From Candidatus Rokuibacteriota bacterium (GTDB lineage: Bacteria; Methylomirabilota; Methylomirabilia; Rokubacteriales; CSP1-6): 62,978 nt of DNA. The DNA lies in assembly GCA_003220615.1 (NCBI GenBank), contig QHTB01000141.1:1-62978 (forward strand), written 5' to 3'. Shown here piece by piece: positions 10,527 through 19,680 of the stretch. The first letter of the stretch is position 1, and every line of letters begins with the position of its first letter. A program made the translations under genes and the position numbers. A model generated the notes under the pieces. That model saw only the letters and a program-made list of their open reading frames with translations. It was not told the origin of the DNA and did not search any database.

Positions 10527-10937
10527 ATGCGCTCAATCGTGATCGCCGCGTTGTCGACGACCCTCGGCCTCGCCGTACCGTCGGCGCACGCCCAGAACCT
10601 CGACGCAGCCTCGTCCGAGGCGCTGGCGGCAACGCTCAAGATGCTCACCGATCCCAGCCAGCGCGCCGGCGCCATCGCCGGCAATTCCGATGCGCGGGCG
10701 GTGGATCAGAAGATCCGCTCACTGACCGGCTCGGACCAGTTGACGGAAGAGCTCTACGGCCTCGCCGCCCAGATCTTCGAAGACCTCGGTCGCAGCCAGG
10801 GCGGCGACGTCGGGAAGATGCTCGACGCGCTCGAGCAGGCCCAGCAGGATCCGGCAGCGTTCGCCGTCATGCTCAGCCCCGCCACGCTCGCCCGGCTGCG
10901 CGAGCTGGCGACGAAGATCTCGGATCAGCGCAAGTAG
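10527..10937 (+). CDS. Exported protein of unknown function
   Basis: 136 residues. It has a signal peptide (MRSIVIAALSTTLGLAVPS, cleavage after AHA at about residue 23). The mature part is a soluble, helix-rich protein with LKMLTDPSQRAGAIAGN and LRELATKISDQ at the end, and no cysteines. The pattern of conserved-looking Asp/Ser/Arg is not one I can name. It is the only plus-strand gene inside a long minus-strand block: divergent from the aminotransferase and overlapping the end of the convergent FAD oxidase by 13 bp. An ATG eight codons upstream (10503) would spoil the signal peptide. Confidence 0.8.
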   Translation: MRSIVIAALSTTLGLAVPSAHAQNLDAASSEALAATLKMLTDPSQRAGAIAGNSDARAVDQKIRSLTGSDQLTEELYGLAAQIFEDLGRSQGGDVGKMLDALEQAQQDPAAFAVMLSPATLARLRELATKISDQRK

Positions 10938-12097
10938 GACGACACGAACGTCCCCGCCGTGCCCGTGGTTGCGAAGCGGTCGAGACGGAACGGCGACGCG
11001 CTGACGGGCGGCTCGGCGCCAGTGATCAGCGCGGCCATCATCTCGCCGACGGCTGGCGCCAGCTTGAAGCCGTGGCCGCTCATCCCGGCGGCGATCCAGA
11101 ACCCACGCACCGGCGATTCGTCGAGGATCGGCATCCAGTCGGGGGTGATGTCGAAGGCGCCGGCGTACCCCTGCCGATAGCGCGCGTCGGCCAGCCTCGG
11201 AAGCGCGCGGCTCGTGCGTTCGAGCACGCCCTCGGCCTCGTCCAGTCCGACCTCGGCGCCCAGCAGCTCGGGATCCATGGGGTGCCGGGTCTCGTCGTCG
11301 GTGAGTGATCCGGTCAGGGTGAGGCCTCCGCTCTCCGGTCTCACGTACGAGCCGCCGGCCAGGTCGAGGTAGACGATGTGCGGAGCGCCGAAGCCGGCGT
11401 CGCGCTCGACGATGAAGACGGGATGACGGCCGATCACGATCGGAAGCGTCACGCCCGCCAGCGCTGCGATCCCCGGTGACCAGAGGCCGGCGGCGTTCAC
11501 GACGACCGGCGCCTCGATCCGCTCTCCCGCCGTGGTCATGACGCCCGTCGCCCGCGCGCCCCTCGTGGCGATCACCGTCACCGCGGTGCCTTGCTCGATG
11601 ACGACGTTTCGGCGCCGCGCGGCATCGGCGTAGCCGCTCGTCACGCCGACGGGATCGCCATAGCCCGATTCGGGCTCGTACAAGACGGCGCCGAGTCCGG
11701 TCGTGTCGATGCGACCATCGACGCGCGCAACGTCGGAAGGCTCGAGCACCTGGGCGCGGACTCCGAGCGCCTGCTGGAGGGTCAGCGTCTTCTCGAGCTG
11801 CGGCCGCATCGAGGGCGACACGCCGATGAGGACGCCGCACCCTGTGTAACCGGCATGTCCCCCGACGGCATCGCCGAAGCTCTGAAAGATCTTCAGCGAG
11901 CGCAGGACCATCTGCGTCGTCTCGGGGGTCGGATACAGCTGGCGGACGATTCCGATCGAACGGCCGGTGCCGCCGGCGCCCAGGAACTTGCGCTCGAGGA
12001 CGAGGATCTTTCTGACGCCCCGCTGGGCGAGGTGGTAGGCGATCGAGGCTCCCGTGACACCGCCGCCGACGATGACGACGTCGGCGGTTCGCGTCAC
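10925..12097 (-). CDS. FAD-dependent amino-acid oxidase/dehydrogenase (DAO family)
   Basis: Glycine/D-amino-acid oxidase or sarcosine oxidase beta-like flavoprotein, about 390 residues. The N-terminal dinucleotide motif VVIVGGGVTGASIAYHLAQR is followed by LERKFLGAGGTGRS. The C-terminal FAD site reads IAAGMSGHGFKLAPAVGE. The GTG at 12097 overlaps the MOSC stop as GTGA, which fixes the start; the frame extends further upstream but without family sequence. It likely oxidises an amine or amino acid to an imine or keto acid. The reaction fits with the adjacent ornithine-cyclodeaminase-like gene. The substrate is unknown. Confidence 0.92.
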   Translation of the reverse strand: MTRTADVVIVGGGVTGASIAYHLAQRGVRKILVLERKFLGAGGTGRSIGIVRQLYPTPETTQMVLRSLKIFQSFGDAVGGHAGYTGCGVLIGVSPSMRPQLEKTLTLQQALGVRAQVLEPSDVARVDGRIDTTGLGAVLYEPESGYGDPVGVTSGYADAARRRNVVIEQGTAVTVIATRGARATGVMTTAGERIEAPVVVNAAGLWSPGIAALAGVTLPIVIGRHPVFIVERDAGFGAPHIVYLDLAGGSYVRPESGGLTLTGSLTDDETRHPMDPELLGAEVGLDEAEGVLERTSRALPRLADARYRQGYAGAFDITPDWMPILDESPVRGFWIAAGMSGHGFKLAPAVGEMMAALITGAEPPVSASPFRLDRFATTGTAGTFVSSYLR

Positions 12098-12597
12098 CGC
12101 TGGAGCGAGCCGACGATCTGACGCGCCTCGGTTCCGGCGAGGAGGTGGACGGGATCGCCCGTGCTCACCGCGCCAGGCACGAGCACCCGCGCGTATACCC
12201 GGCTCCACCCGGGATGGCGCTTCTGGGAGACACGCGAGTAGTCGCCGTGGAGGAACGAGCGCGTGATGTTCACGCACGGGCTCGTGTAACGCGTGATCTG
12301 GAGGATCAGCGCGTCACCGATCTTCAGGATGGCCTCCGGCACCACCGCGTTCCAGTCGAGCCCGGCGATCGTGAGGTTCTCACCGAGGCCGCCCGGGACG
12401 ATCGGATGGCCTTCTGCCCTCAGCGCCTCGATCGCCTCCACCGCGAAGATGCAGACCGCACGCTCCGGCCCGCCGTGGTGCTCGTGATCACGGTGGCCAT
12501 CGCCTTCGAGTCCGTGCGCCGTGACCTTGGCGCGAGCAACGGCCGTCTTCGGCACGCCTCCCGCCGACACGCTCACCTGAACGATCCGTCCCGTCAC
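12094..12597 (-). CDS. MOSC domain protein
   Basis: 167-residue stand-alone MOSC (molybdenum cofactor sulfurase C-terminal) domain. It shows the family pattern: HGLEGDGHRDHEHHGGPERA, then GGLGENLTI, and the conserved cysteine in TSPCVNI. Such proteins are thought to bind or carry a metal-sulfur cofactor; related YiiM/YuaD proteins act in detoxifying N-hydroxylated bases. It overlaps both neighbours by 4 nt (12094-12097 and 12594-12597), so it is part of a tightly coupled operon with the cyclodeaminase-like and oxidase genes. No molybdoenzyme is visible in this window. Confidence 0.9.
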   Translation of the reverse strand: MTGRIVQVSVSAGGVPKTAVARAKVTAHGLEGDGHRDHEHHGGPERAVCIFAVEAIEALRAEGHPIVPGGLGENLTIAGLDWNAVVPEAILKIGDALILQITRYTSPCVNITRSFLHGDYSRVSQKRHPGWSRVYARVLVPGAVSTGDPVHLLAGTEARQIVGSLQR

Positions 12598-13580
12598 AGC
12601 GTCACTTCGATTCCGATGTGCTGGGCCACCGCGCGATTGTACGCGAGTCGGGCGGTGGCCAGGTCCTCCAGCGCCCAGCCGACCGACTTGAACGCGGTGA
12701 TCTCGCCATCGCTCGTGCGTCCCGGGCGCGTGCCCGTGACGATTTCCGCCAGCTCAGCGACGACGTGGTCGCGGCCGATGGCGCCTTCTTTCATCGGGAT
12801 GAGCACGTCGCCGGCCTCCTCGAGGGCGCCCGCGTAGGTATCGACGACGACGCGAGCTCGCCGGATCGCCTCGCTGTCGGCCTCCCGGTCCGTCGGCCTG
12901 AACGCCCCGACGAGGTCGAGGTGAGCTCCCGGGCTGAGGTCAGTGCCGTGGACGATGGGCTCCCGTGAGGTCGTCGCGCACGTGACGATGTCGGCGCGTC
13001 GCACCGCGGCCCGCGGATCGTCGGCGAGCTGGACCGGAACGCCGAGCCGGCGGCGCATGCCCTCCACGAACGAGCGTGCTCGAGCGGGATCTCGCCCGAC
13101 GACCGTGACGTCCTGGATGGAACGGTCGGCGGCCAGGCACGTGAGCTGGAAGCCGGCCTGGACGCCGGCTCCGAAGCAGACGACGCGGCCAGCATCGCGC
13201 CGGGCCAGGAAGCGTGCGGCGAGCGCCGAGGTGGCGCCGGTCCTCAGCGCGGTGAGGTACGTTCCTTCCACGAGGGCGAGAGGCCGGCCGGTCGCCCCGT
13301 CCATCAATATATATGTCGCGTGGATGGTCGGAAGCCCCCGGCCACGGTTGCCCGCGTACACGCTCACCAGCTTGCTGCCCAGGTCCTGGTCATCGCCGGA
13401 TTCGGGACGGAGCGCGGCCGGCATCACGAGCAACACGCCGTCCGGGTCGACGGCCAGGGCGGTGCGGGGCGGGACGTCGGCGCGACCAGCGGCGCTGAGC
13501 GCGAACGCCTTCGCCAGCGCGGCGACGACCTCGCGCGGCGTCAGCACGCGCTCGAGATCGGCGCGCGAGAGGATCAGCAC
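12594..13580 (-). CDS. Ornithine cyclodeaminase / mu-crystallin family protein
   Basis: 328 residues, normal family length. It shows the substrate-side block GSKLVSVYAGNRGRGLPTIHA and a Rossmann NAD(P) motif VVCFGAGVQAG (about residues 142-152). Members include ornithine cyclodeaminase, alanine dehydrogenase of archaeal type, and ketimine reductases. The position next to a DAO-family oxidase suggests it handles an imine or amino acid. It begins one nucleotide from the end of the MaoC-like gene and overlaps the MOSC gene by 4 nt, so the three are one transcript. Confidence 0.92.
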   Translation of the reverse strand: MLILSRADLERVLTPREVVAALAKAFALSAAGRADVPPRTALAVDPDGVLLVMPAALRPESGDDQDLGSKLVSVYAGNRGRGLPTIHATYILMDGATGRPLALVEGTYLTALRTGATSALAARFLARRDAGRVVCFGAGVQAGFQLTCLAADRSIQDVTVVGRDPARARSFVEGMRRRLGVPVQLADDPRAAVRRADIVTCATTSREPIVHGTDLSPGAHLDLVGAFRPTDREADSEAIRRARVVVDTYAGALEEAGDVLIPMKEGAIGRDHVVAELAEIVTGTRPGRTSDGEITAFKSVGWALEDLATARLAYNRAVAQHIGIEVTL

Positions 13581-13581
13581 G

Positions 13582-14061
13582 CTAGCGGGCGTGACTCGAG
13601 CCCGGCGCGACCTCGGCGCGGCGGATCATGCGCTGGACGCGCGCCTCCAGCACCATCTCGCTCCGCTGGTTGAGCACGCGGTGGGCGTACGTCACGATGC
13701 CGCGATCCGGCTTCTTGGTCTCGCGCTTGTCCATCACCTCGACCTCGACCCTCACCGTGTCGCCCTCGAGGACCGGAGCGACCACGCGGATCTCGCCGCC
13801 CAGCCAGGCCATGCCCGTGCCGTGGATGAGGCCGGTCTGCATGATCAGGCCCTCGGACAGCGCGAAGGTCAACGCTCCCGGCGCGGCCCGCCGGCCGAAG
13901 ACGGATTCCTTCTGAACGAACTCCATGTCCATGAAGAGCGGCTCGGTGAAGCCACACTGGTTCACGAAGTTGACGATGTCGGTCTCGGACACCGTGCGGC
14001 ACAGCGTGTGATACCTCGCCCCGATGGAGTGCTCCTCGAACGTCAGTCCGCGTCCCAGCAT
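13582..14061 (-). CDS. MaoC-like (hot-dog fold) dehydratase
   Basis: 159-residue protein of the MaoC/R-hydratase type. It opens MLGRGLTFEEHSIGARYHT and contains TDIVNFVNQCGFTEPLFMD, the usual helix region, then PGALTFALSEGLIMQTGLIH in the hot-dog core and VEVEVMDKRETKKPDRGIV. Family members hydrate enoyl-CoA or dehydrate hydroxyacyl-CoA, but here the classic Asp/His motif is not clear, so enzymatic detail is uncertain. It lies between livF and the cyclodeaminase-like gene in the same direction. The ATG at 14061 has a GGAGGAGC-type ribosome binding site just upstream. Confidence 0.85.
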   Translation of the reverse strand: MLGRGLTFEEHSIGARYHTLCRTVSETDIVNFVNQCGFTEPLFMDMEFVQKESVFGRRAAPGALTFALSEGLIMQTGLIHGTGMAWLGGEIRVVAPVLEGDTVRVEVEVMDKRETKKPDRGIVTYAHRVLNQRSEMVLEARVQRMIRRAEVAPGSSHAR

Positions 14062-14090
14062 GTGGCTCCTCCTCGCTACGGGGTACGCGC

Positions 14091-14792
14091 CTACTCGCCC
14101 AGATAGGCCCGGCGGACGTCGGCATTCTCGCCCAGTTCGGCCGCGCTGCCGGTCAGCACGATCGCGCCCGTCTCCAGCACGTAGCCGCGGTGGGCGATCT
14201 CGAGCGCCATTGCCGCGTTCTGCTCGACCAGCAGGATGGTCATGCCCTGCCGGTTGATGTCCGTGATCGTGGCAAAGATCTGCTCGACGAGCACCGGCGC
14301 CAGGCCCATGCTCGGCTCGTCGAGGAGGAGCAGGCGCGGGCTGGCCATGAGCGCGCGTCCGATGGCGAGCATCTGCTGCTCACCGCCCGACAGCGTTCCC
14401 GCCACCTGGCCGATGCGCTCCTTCAGGCGCGGGAACAGCGTGAACACGCGCTCGAGGTCGGACTCGACGCCGCCGTCGGTCCGCAGATAGGCACCCATCG
14501 TGAGGTTCTCGCGCACGGTCAGCCGGTTGAAGATGCGCCGGCCCTCGGGGACGTGGGCGACGCCGCGCAGCACGACGTCGTGGGCGGCGACGCCGGCGAG
14601 CGGACGCTCCTCCAGCGTGATGTGGCCACGGCGAGGGGAGAGCAATCCCGAGATGGTCTTGAGGGTCGTGGTCTTCCCCGCCCCATTGTTGCCGAGCAGC
14701 GCCACGATCTCGCCCTGGCGCACCTCGAGCCCCACGCCCTTCAGGGCGTGGATCTCGCCGTAATAGACGTGCAGGTCGTCAATGCGCAGCAC
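14091..14792 (-). CDS. livF: Branched-chain amino-acid ABC transporter ATP-binding protein
   Basis: Second ATPase of a LIV-type importer, 233 residues. Walker A GNNGAGKTT, the family start LRIDDLHVYYGEIHALKGV, signature LSGGEQQMLAIGRALM and Walker B LLLLDEPSMGLAPVLVEQIF are all intact. It starts 14 nt inside the end of livG (14779-14792). The neighbouring livG, livM, livH and livK make a complete importer. LIV-type systems also carry amides, urea and aromatic compounds, so the true ligand is open. Confidence 0.96.
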   Translation of the reverse strand: MLRIDDLHVYYGEIHALKGVGLEVRQGEIVALLGNNGAGKTTTLKTISGLLSPRRGHITLEERPLAGVAAHDVVLRGVAHVPEGRRIFNRLTVRENLTMGAYLRTDGGVESDLERVFTLFPRLKERIGQVAGTLSGGEQQMLAIGRALMASPRLLLLDEPSMGLAPVLVEQIFATITDINRQGMTILLVEQNAAMALEIAHRGYVLETGAIVLTGSAAELGENADVRRAYLGE

Positions 14793-15549
14793 GGCGCCGT
14801 CCCAGATAGGCCTCGATCACGCGGGGATCGGCCTGCACGTCGCGCGGCGGGCCCTCGGCGATCTTCTCGCCGTGGTCGAGCACGGTGACACGGTCGGAGA
14901 CTCCCATCACGACGCGCATGTTGTGCTCGATGAGGAGCACGGCCAGACGAAGCTCGGTGACGACGCGCCGGAGCAGGGCCATCAACGCGCCCGCCTCCGA
15001 CTGCGTCATGCCGGCGGTCGGCTCGTCGAGTAGCAGCAGCGCGGGCTCGGAGGCGAGCGCGCGGGCGATCTCCAGCCGCCGCTGGTCGCCGTAGGGCAGA
15101 TTGCGCGCGATCTCGTTGGCGCTGGCGCGCAGCCCCACGCGATCGAGCAGCTCGGCGGCGCGCTGCCACAGGCCACGCTCGACCTCCTGGAAGCGACGGC
15201 CCCGGGCCAGCACGTCGCGCAGGCCGAGCGGGACGCGGGCGTGCATGCCGATCAGAACGTTCTCGATCGCGGTCATGTTGCCGAAGAGCCGGATGTTCTG
15301 GAACGTCCGGCAGATGCCGAGCGCGGTGATCTGATCGGGACGGAGACCGACGAGCGAGCGGCCCTGCCACGTCACGGCGCCGGCGTCGGGGATGTAGAGG
15401 CCGGTGAAGACGTTGAACAGCGTCGTCTTGCCGGCGCCGTTGGGGCCGATGATCGAGGCGATCCCACCGTCGAGCGTGAAGTCGACGCGGTTGACGGCGG
15501 TGAGGCCGCCGAACCGCTTGGTCACTCCGCGCGCCTCGAAGCGCGTCAC
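14779..15549 (-). CDS. livG: Branched-chain amino-acid ABC transporter ATP-binding protein
   Basis: First ATPase of the LIV-type importer, 256 residues from GTG 15549. That start overlaps the livM stop as GTGA and begins the family block FEARGVTKRFGGLTAVNRV. Walker A GPNGAGKTTLFN, the LIV-type insert region FQNIRLFGNMTAIENVLIG, then GDQRRLEIARALA and LLLDEPTAGMTQSE are present. The open frame continues to 16014 inside livM but that part is a shadow. Confidence 0.96.
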   Translation of the reverse strand: MTRFEARGVTKRFGGLTAVNRVDFTLDGGIASIIGPNGAGKTTLFNVFTGLYIPDAGAVTWQGRSLVGLRPDQITALGICRTFQNIRLFGNMTAIENVLIGMHARVPLGLRDVLARGRRFQEVERGLWQRAAELLDRVGLRASANEIARNLPYGDQRRLEIARALASEPALLLLDEPTAGMTQSEAGALMALLRRVVTELRLAVLLIEHNMRVVMGVSDRVTVLDHGEKIAEGPPRDVQADPRVIEAYLGRRRAAH

Positions 15550-16732
15550 CGGAGCTCTCGCTGGCGGCGGCGGGCGGGGAGGATCCCCTGCGGCCGGAAG
15601 ATCATCATGAGCACGAGGATGATGCCGAAGATCATCCGCTCGTACTTCGCCGGCTCGAACTGGGTCGGCAAATCGGCCAGGTTGAACCCGAGAATCGTGA
15701 CGCCGGCGTTCTTCAATTCGTTGAGCCAGAGCGAGAAGCCCTTGAGGACCTGGAGGTTCAGGACGGTGACGGCCATGGCGCCGAGGACCGCGCCCGGGAT
15801 CGATCCCATGCCGCCGAGGATCACCATCGAGAGGACGCCGATCGATTCCAGGAAGGTGAACGACTCGGGGTTGATGAAGAGCTGCTTGGCCGAGAAGACG
15901 ACGCCCATGACGCCGGCGAACGAGGCCCCGCACGCGAAGGCGAGGAGCTTCGCGCGCACGAGCGGGACCCCCATGGCCTGGGCGGCCACCTCGTCCTCGC
16001 GGATGGCCTCCCACGCGCGCCCGATGTGCGAGTCCTCGAGTCGCCGATTGACCACGATGACGACGGCCACGATGAGGAGCACCAGGAAGTAGAAATACTC
16101 GCCGTAGGGCAATCCGAACGGCGCCGGCGGGCGGCCGATCGGCGTGATGCCCTTGGGGCCGTTGGTGAAGTTGATGGGCTTGTCGAGATTGTTCGCGAGC
16201 ACGCGGATGACTTCGCCGAAGCCGAGCGTGACGATCGCCAGGTAATCTCCGTGCAGGCGCAGGACGGGCAGGCCGAGGAGGATGCCGGCGCCGGCGGCGA
16301 CGAGGAGGCCGACGAGCAGGAAGAGGTAGAACATCGACGGCGGCAGGGGAAAGCCGCCGCCGAAGATCTCGTTGCCCTGGGGGGAGCCAGGAATCGCCCA
16401 GGCGTACGCGCCGACGGCGAAGAACGCGACGTAGCCCAGATCGAGCAGTCCGGCCAGGCCGACCACGATGTTCAGTCCCAACGCCAGCGCCACGAAGATG
16501 CCGACCTGGGTCGCCACTTCGAGGTAGTAGCCGTTGTACGCGCCGATCAACGGCATGAGGACCAGCAGGGCAAGGCCGAGCAGACCGACGCGCAGCCAGC
16601 GCGAGACGCGCGCGAGATAGACGAAGAGCACCGCGCCCTGGAAGGCGAGGAACGCCAGCACCGAGCGGGGAAACGTCGCGACCGCCGTGCTCGACACGGC
16701 CACCGCCGCGATGGCCAGCGCGGAATGCAGCA

Positions 16733-16736
<4 letters not shown>
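15546..16736 (-). CDS. livM: Branched-chain amino-acid ABC transporter permease
   Basis: 396-residue LivM-type permease with about ten hydrophobic segments. Typical blocks are ALGLNIVVGLAGLLDLGYVA, the GDYLAIVTLGFGEVIRV loop and the EAA-like loop GRAWEAIREDEVAAQAMGVP. The C-terminus matches the family ending (IFGIILVLMMIFRPQGIL). It overlaps livH by 4 nt (16733-16736) and livG by 4 nt, so translation is coupled. It forms the membrane pore with LivH. Confidence 0.96.
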
Positions 16737-17704
<968 letters not shown>

Positions 17705-17723
17705 GCGCGAGGGCGGTGGATGC

Positions 17724-17752
17724 GGAGCGGGCCGGCCGGACCGGCCCGCTCC
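17724..17752 (-). terminator. Attenuator-like hairpin between livK and livH
   Basis: Perfect 12-bp stem: GGAGCGGGCCGG (17724-17735) pairs with CCGGCCCGCTCC (17741-17752) around a 5-nt loop. There is no U-tract. A stem placed directly after a binding-protein gene and before its permeases usually gives partial termination or stabilises the upstream mRNA, keeping the binding protein in excess. Confidence 0.65.
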
Positions 17753-17767
17753 GACAGTGGCCCGGCG

Positions 17768-18964
17768 CTAGTTCTTCGAGGCGCTAGGGGGCGCGATCGC
17801 GAGCTGCTTCACGATCTTGTTGTCGCCCCACTTCTGCGGATCGTCGCTGTCGACCTGGAGCACGAAGTACAGCGCCTTCTTCCGATCGCCCTTGGCGTCG
17901 AACTCGATGTCGCCGGTGATGCCGGACAGCTTCACCTTGCGAACGGCGACCGCCACGTCCTCACGGCTGGGCGCCTTGCCGCCCTTGGCCGCCGCTTCGA
18001 TGGCCTTGAGGGCGACCGTCGCGGCATCGTAGGCCTCGGCAGCGTAGGGCTCGGGGTTCTTGCCGAACTTCTTCTTGAAGTCCTCCACGAACTGCTTCGC
18101 CTTGGGCAACGCCGAGGCCGGGCCCGCCGCCGACGTGTAGTACATCCCGACGACGTTCTTGCCCGCGATCTTGGCCAGGTCGGACGAATCCATGCCGTCC
18201 GGCCCCATGAACTTCGACTTCACGCCCTTCTCGCGCGCCTGCTTGAAGAACGGCGCGCCCTGGTCGTAGATCCCGCCGAAGTAGATGAGGTCGGGATTGC
18301 GCGCCCGGATGGGGGTGATGATCGGGTCGAAGTTCGACTTCTCCTCGGTGCCCTCGAAGCCGAGCACGTTGAGGCCCTTCTTCTTGGCGTCGTCGCGGAA
18401 GAACTCGGCGACACCCTGGCCGTACGGCGTCTTGTCGTGGATCACGTAGACGGTCTTCGCGTTGAGGCTCTTCGCGAACTCCGAGCCGACCACGCCCTGG
18501 ACGTCGTCGCGTCCGCACACGCGGTTGACGTTGGTGTACTTGCGGTCGGTCACGGTGGGATTGGTGTTGGCCGGCGAGATCATGGCCAGGCTGACTTCTT
18601 TGTAGACCTCGGACGACGGAATGGCCACGCCCGAGTTCAGATGCCCGATGATCGCGAGGATGTCCTTGTCGGCGATGATGTTCTTGCTGTTGGAGACGCC
18701 GACGTCGGGCTTGGCCTGGTCGTCGTACGGCACGAACTCGACCTTGAAGCCCATCTTCTCGAGCGGGCCCTTGAACTTCTCGACGGCGAGCTGGGCGCCG
18801 AGCTTGATCCCTTCACCGAGCGCGGCCTGGCCGCCGCTGAGCGGGCTCTGAGACGCGATCTTGATCGTCCCTTTGCCCTGGGCAATGGGCGCGCCGGCCG
18901 GCACCGCGGCGAGCGCGAGAACGACGAGGACACCAACGACCGAGCGAGTGATGGAATTCCTCAT
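17768..18964 (-). CDS. livK: Branched-chain amino-acid-type ABC transporter substrate-binding protein
   Basis: Periplasmic ligand-binding protein, 398 residues from the ATG at 18964, which has a strong ribosome binding site (AGGAGGGGC) and is followed by a signal peptide (hydrophobic VVGVLVVLALAAVPAG). Family blocks: KIASQSPLSGGQAALGEGIK, FVPYDDQAKPDVGVSN, and VIHDKTPYGQGVAEFFRDDA. The Leu/Ile/Val-type fold also binds other amino acids, amides or aromatic acids. First gene of the liv operon, with a good promoter in the end of thiE. Confidence 0.95.
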   Translation of the reverse strand: MRNSITRSVVGVLVVLALAAVPAGAPIAQGKGTIKIASQSPLSGGQAALGEGIKLGAQLAVEKFKGPLEKMGFKVEFVPYDDQAKPDVGVSNSKNIIADKDILAIIGHLNSGVAIPSSEVYKEVSLAMISPANTNPTVTDRKYTNVNRVCGRDDVQGVVGSEFAKSLNAKTVYVIHDKTPYGQGVAEFFRDDAKKKGLNVLGFEGTEEKSNFDPIITPIRARNPDLIYFGGIYDQGAPFFKQAREKGVKSKFMGPDGMDSSDLAKIAGKNVVGMYYTSAAGPASALPKAKQFVEDFKKKFGKNPEPYAAEAYDAATVALKAIEAAAKGGKAPSREDVAVAVRKVKLSGITGDIEFDAKGDRKKALYFVLQVDSDDPQKWGDNKIVKQLAIAPPSASKN

Positions 18965-19025
18965 CGGCAGCCCCTCCTCAGCGGAGTCGGTCGAGCTGTG
19001 GACGCCACGACGTTTGTGCCGCGTC

Positions 19026-19056
19026 ATTATAGCGACCGACGTTGGGTGGTGGTCAA
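19026..19056 (-). promoter_or_regulatory. Sigma-70 promoter for the liv operon
   Basis: Minus strand: -35 TTGACC (19056-19051), a 19-bp spacer and a perfect -10 TATAAT (19031-19026). The element lies over the last codons and stop of thiE. It would give a leader of about 50 nt before livK. The spacer is longer than ideal, so it may need help from an activator. Confidence 0.55.
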
Positions 19057-19680
19057 GTTACGCGCGCTCTCGATCGCCCCGAGAAATCGGCGCGTGGCCG
19101 CTTCCGGATCGGGCGCCGCGCACACCGCCGAGATGACGGCCACGCCGTCGGCGCCCGCGTGGATGACCTGGGCGACATTGTCGTGCGTGATGCCCCCGAT
19201 CCCTATCAGGGGAACGCCGATCTCGCCGCGAAGTTTCCCGATGAGCTCGGGGCCGACGAGCTGGAAGTCGGGCTTGGTGCCGGTGGGAAACATCGAGCCG
19301 ACGGCGACGTAATCGGCGCCCGCGGCCTGGGCGGCCCGCGCCTGCTCGAGGCTGTGCGTGGACAAACCGAGGATCATCCCGGGTCGGAGCAGTGGTCGCG
19401 CCGCCGCGGGGGGCAGATCGTCCTGGCCCAGATGGACGCCGTCGGCACCGAGGGCGAGCGCGAGGTCGAGCCGGTCGTTGACGACGAACGTCGCGCCCGC
19501 CGCGCGACAGCGGTCGCGCAGCCGTTCGGCCATCGGCAGGAGGCGTCCCGACGGCCACTCCTTCTCGCGAAGCTGAACGAGGCGACAGCCTCCGGCCAGC
19601 GTCGCGTCCAGAATCGTCAGCAGATCACGCCCGCGCGCCGCGGCACGGTCGAGGATCACGTAGAGGCGCGGATCCTTCAC
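19027..19680 (-). CDS. thiE: Thiamine-phosphate synthase
   Basis: Joins the thiazole and pyrimidine phosphates to form thiamine phosphate. 217 residues from GTG 19680, which overlaps the accC stop (GTGA). Landmarks: GCRLVQLREKEWPSG, FVVNDRLDLALALGADGVHL, GQDDLP, GSMFPTGTKPD and IGIGGITHDN, covering the pyrophosphate and substrate sites of the family. The open frame extends upstream inside accC but only the part from 19680 is family-like. No other thiamine synthesis gene is adjacent. Confidence 0.95.
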   Translation of the reverse strand: MKDPRLYVILDRAAARGRDLLTILDATLAGGCRLVQLREKEWPSGRLLPMAERLRDRCRAAGATFVVNDRLDLALALGADGVHLGQDDLPPAAARPLLRPGMILGLSTHSLEQARAAQAAGADYVAVGSMFPTGTKPDFQLVGPELIGKLRGEIGVPLIGIGGITHDNVAQVIHAGADGVAVISAVCAAPDPEAATRRFLGAIESARNLTTTQRRSL

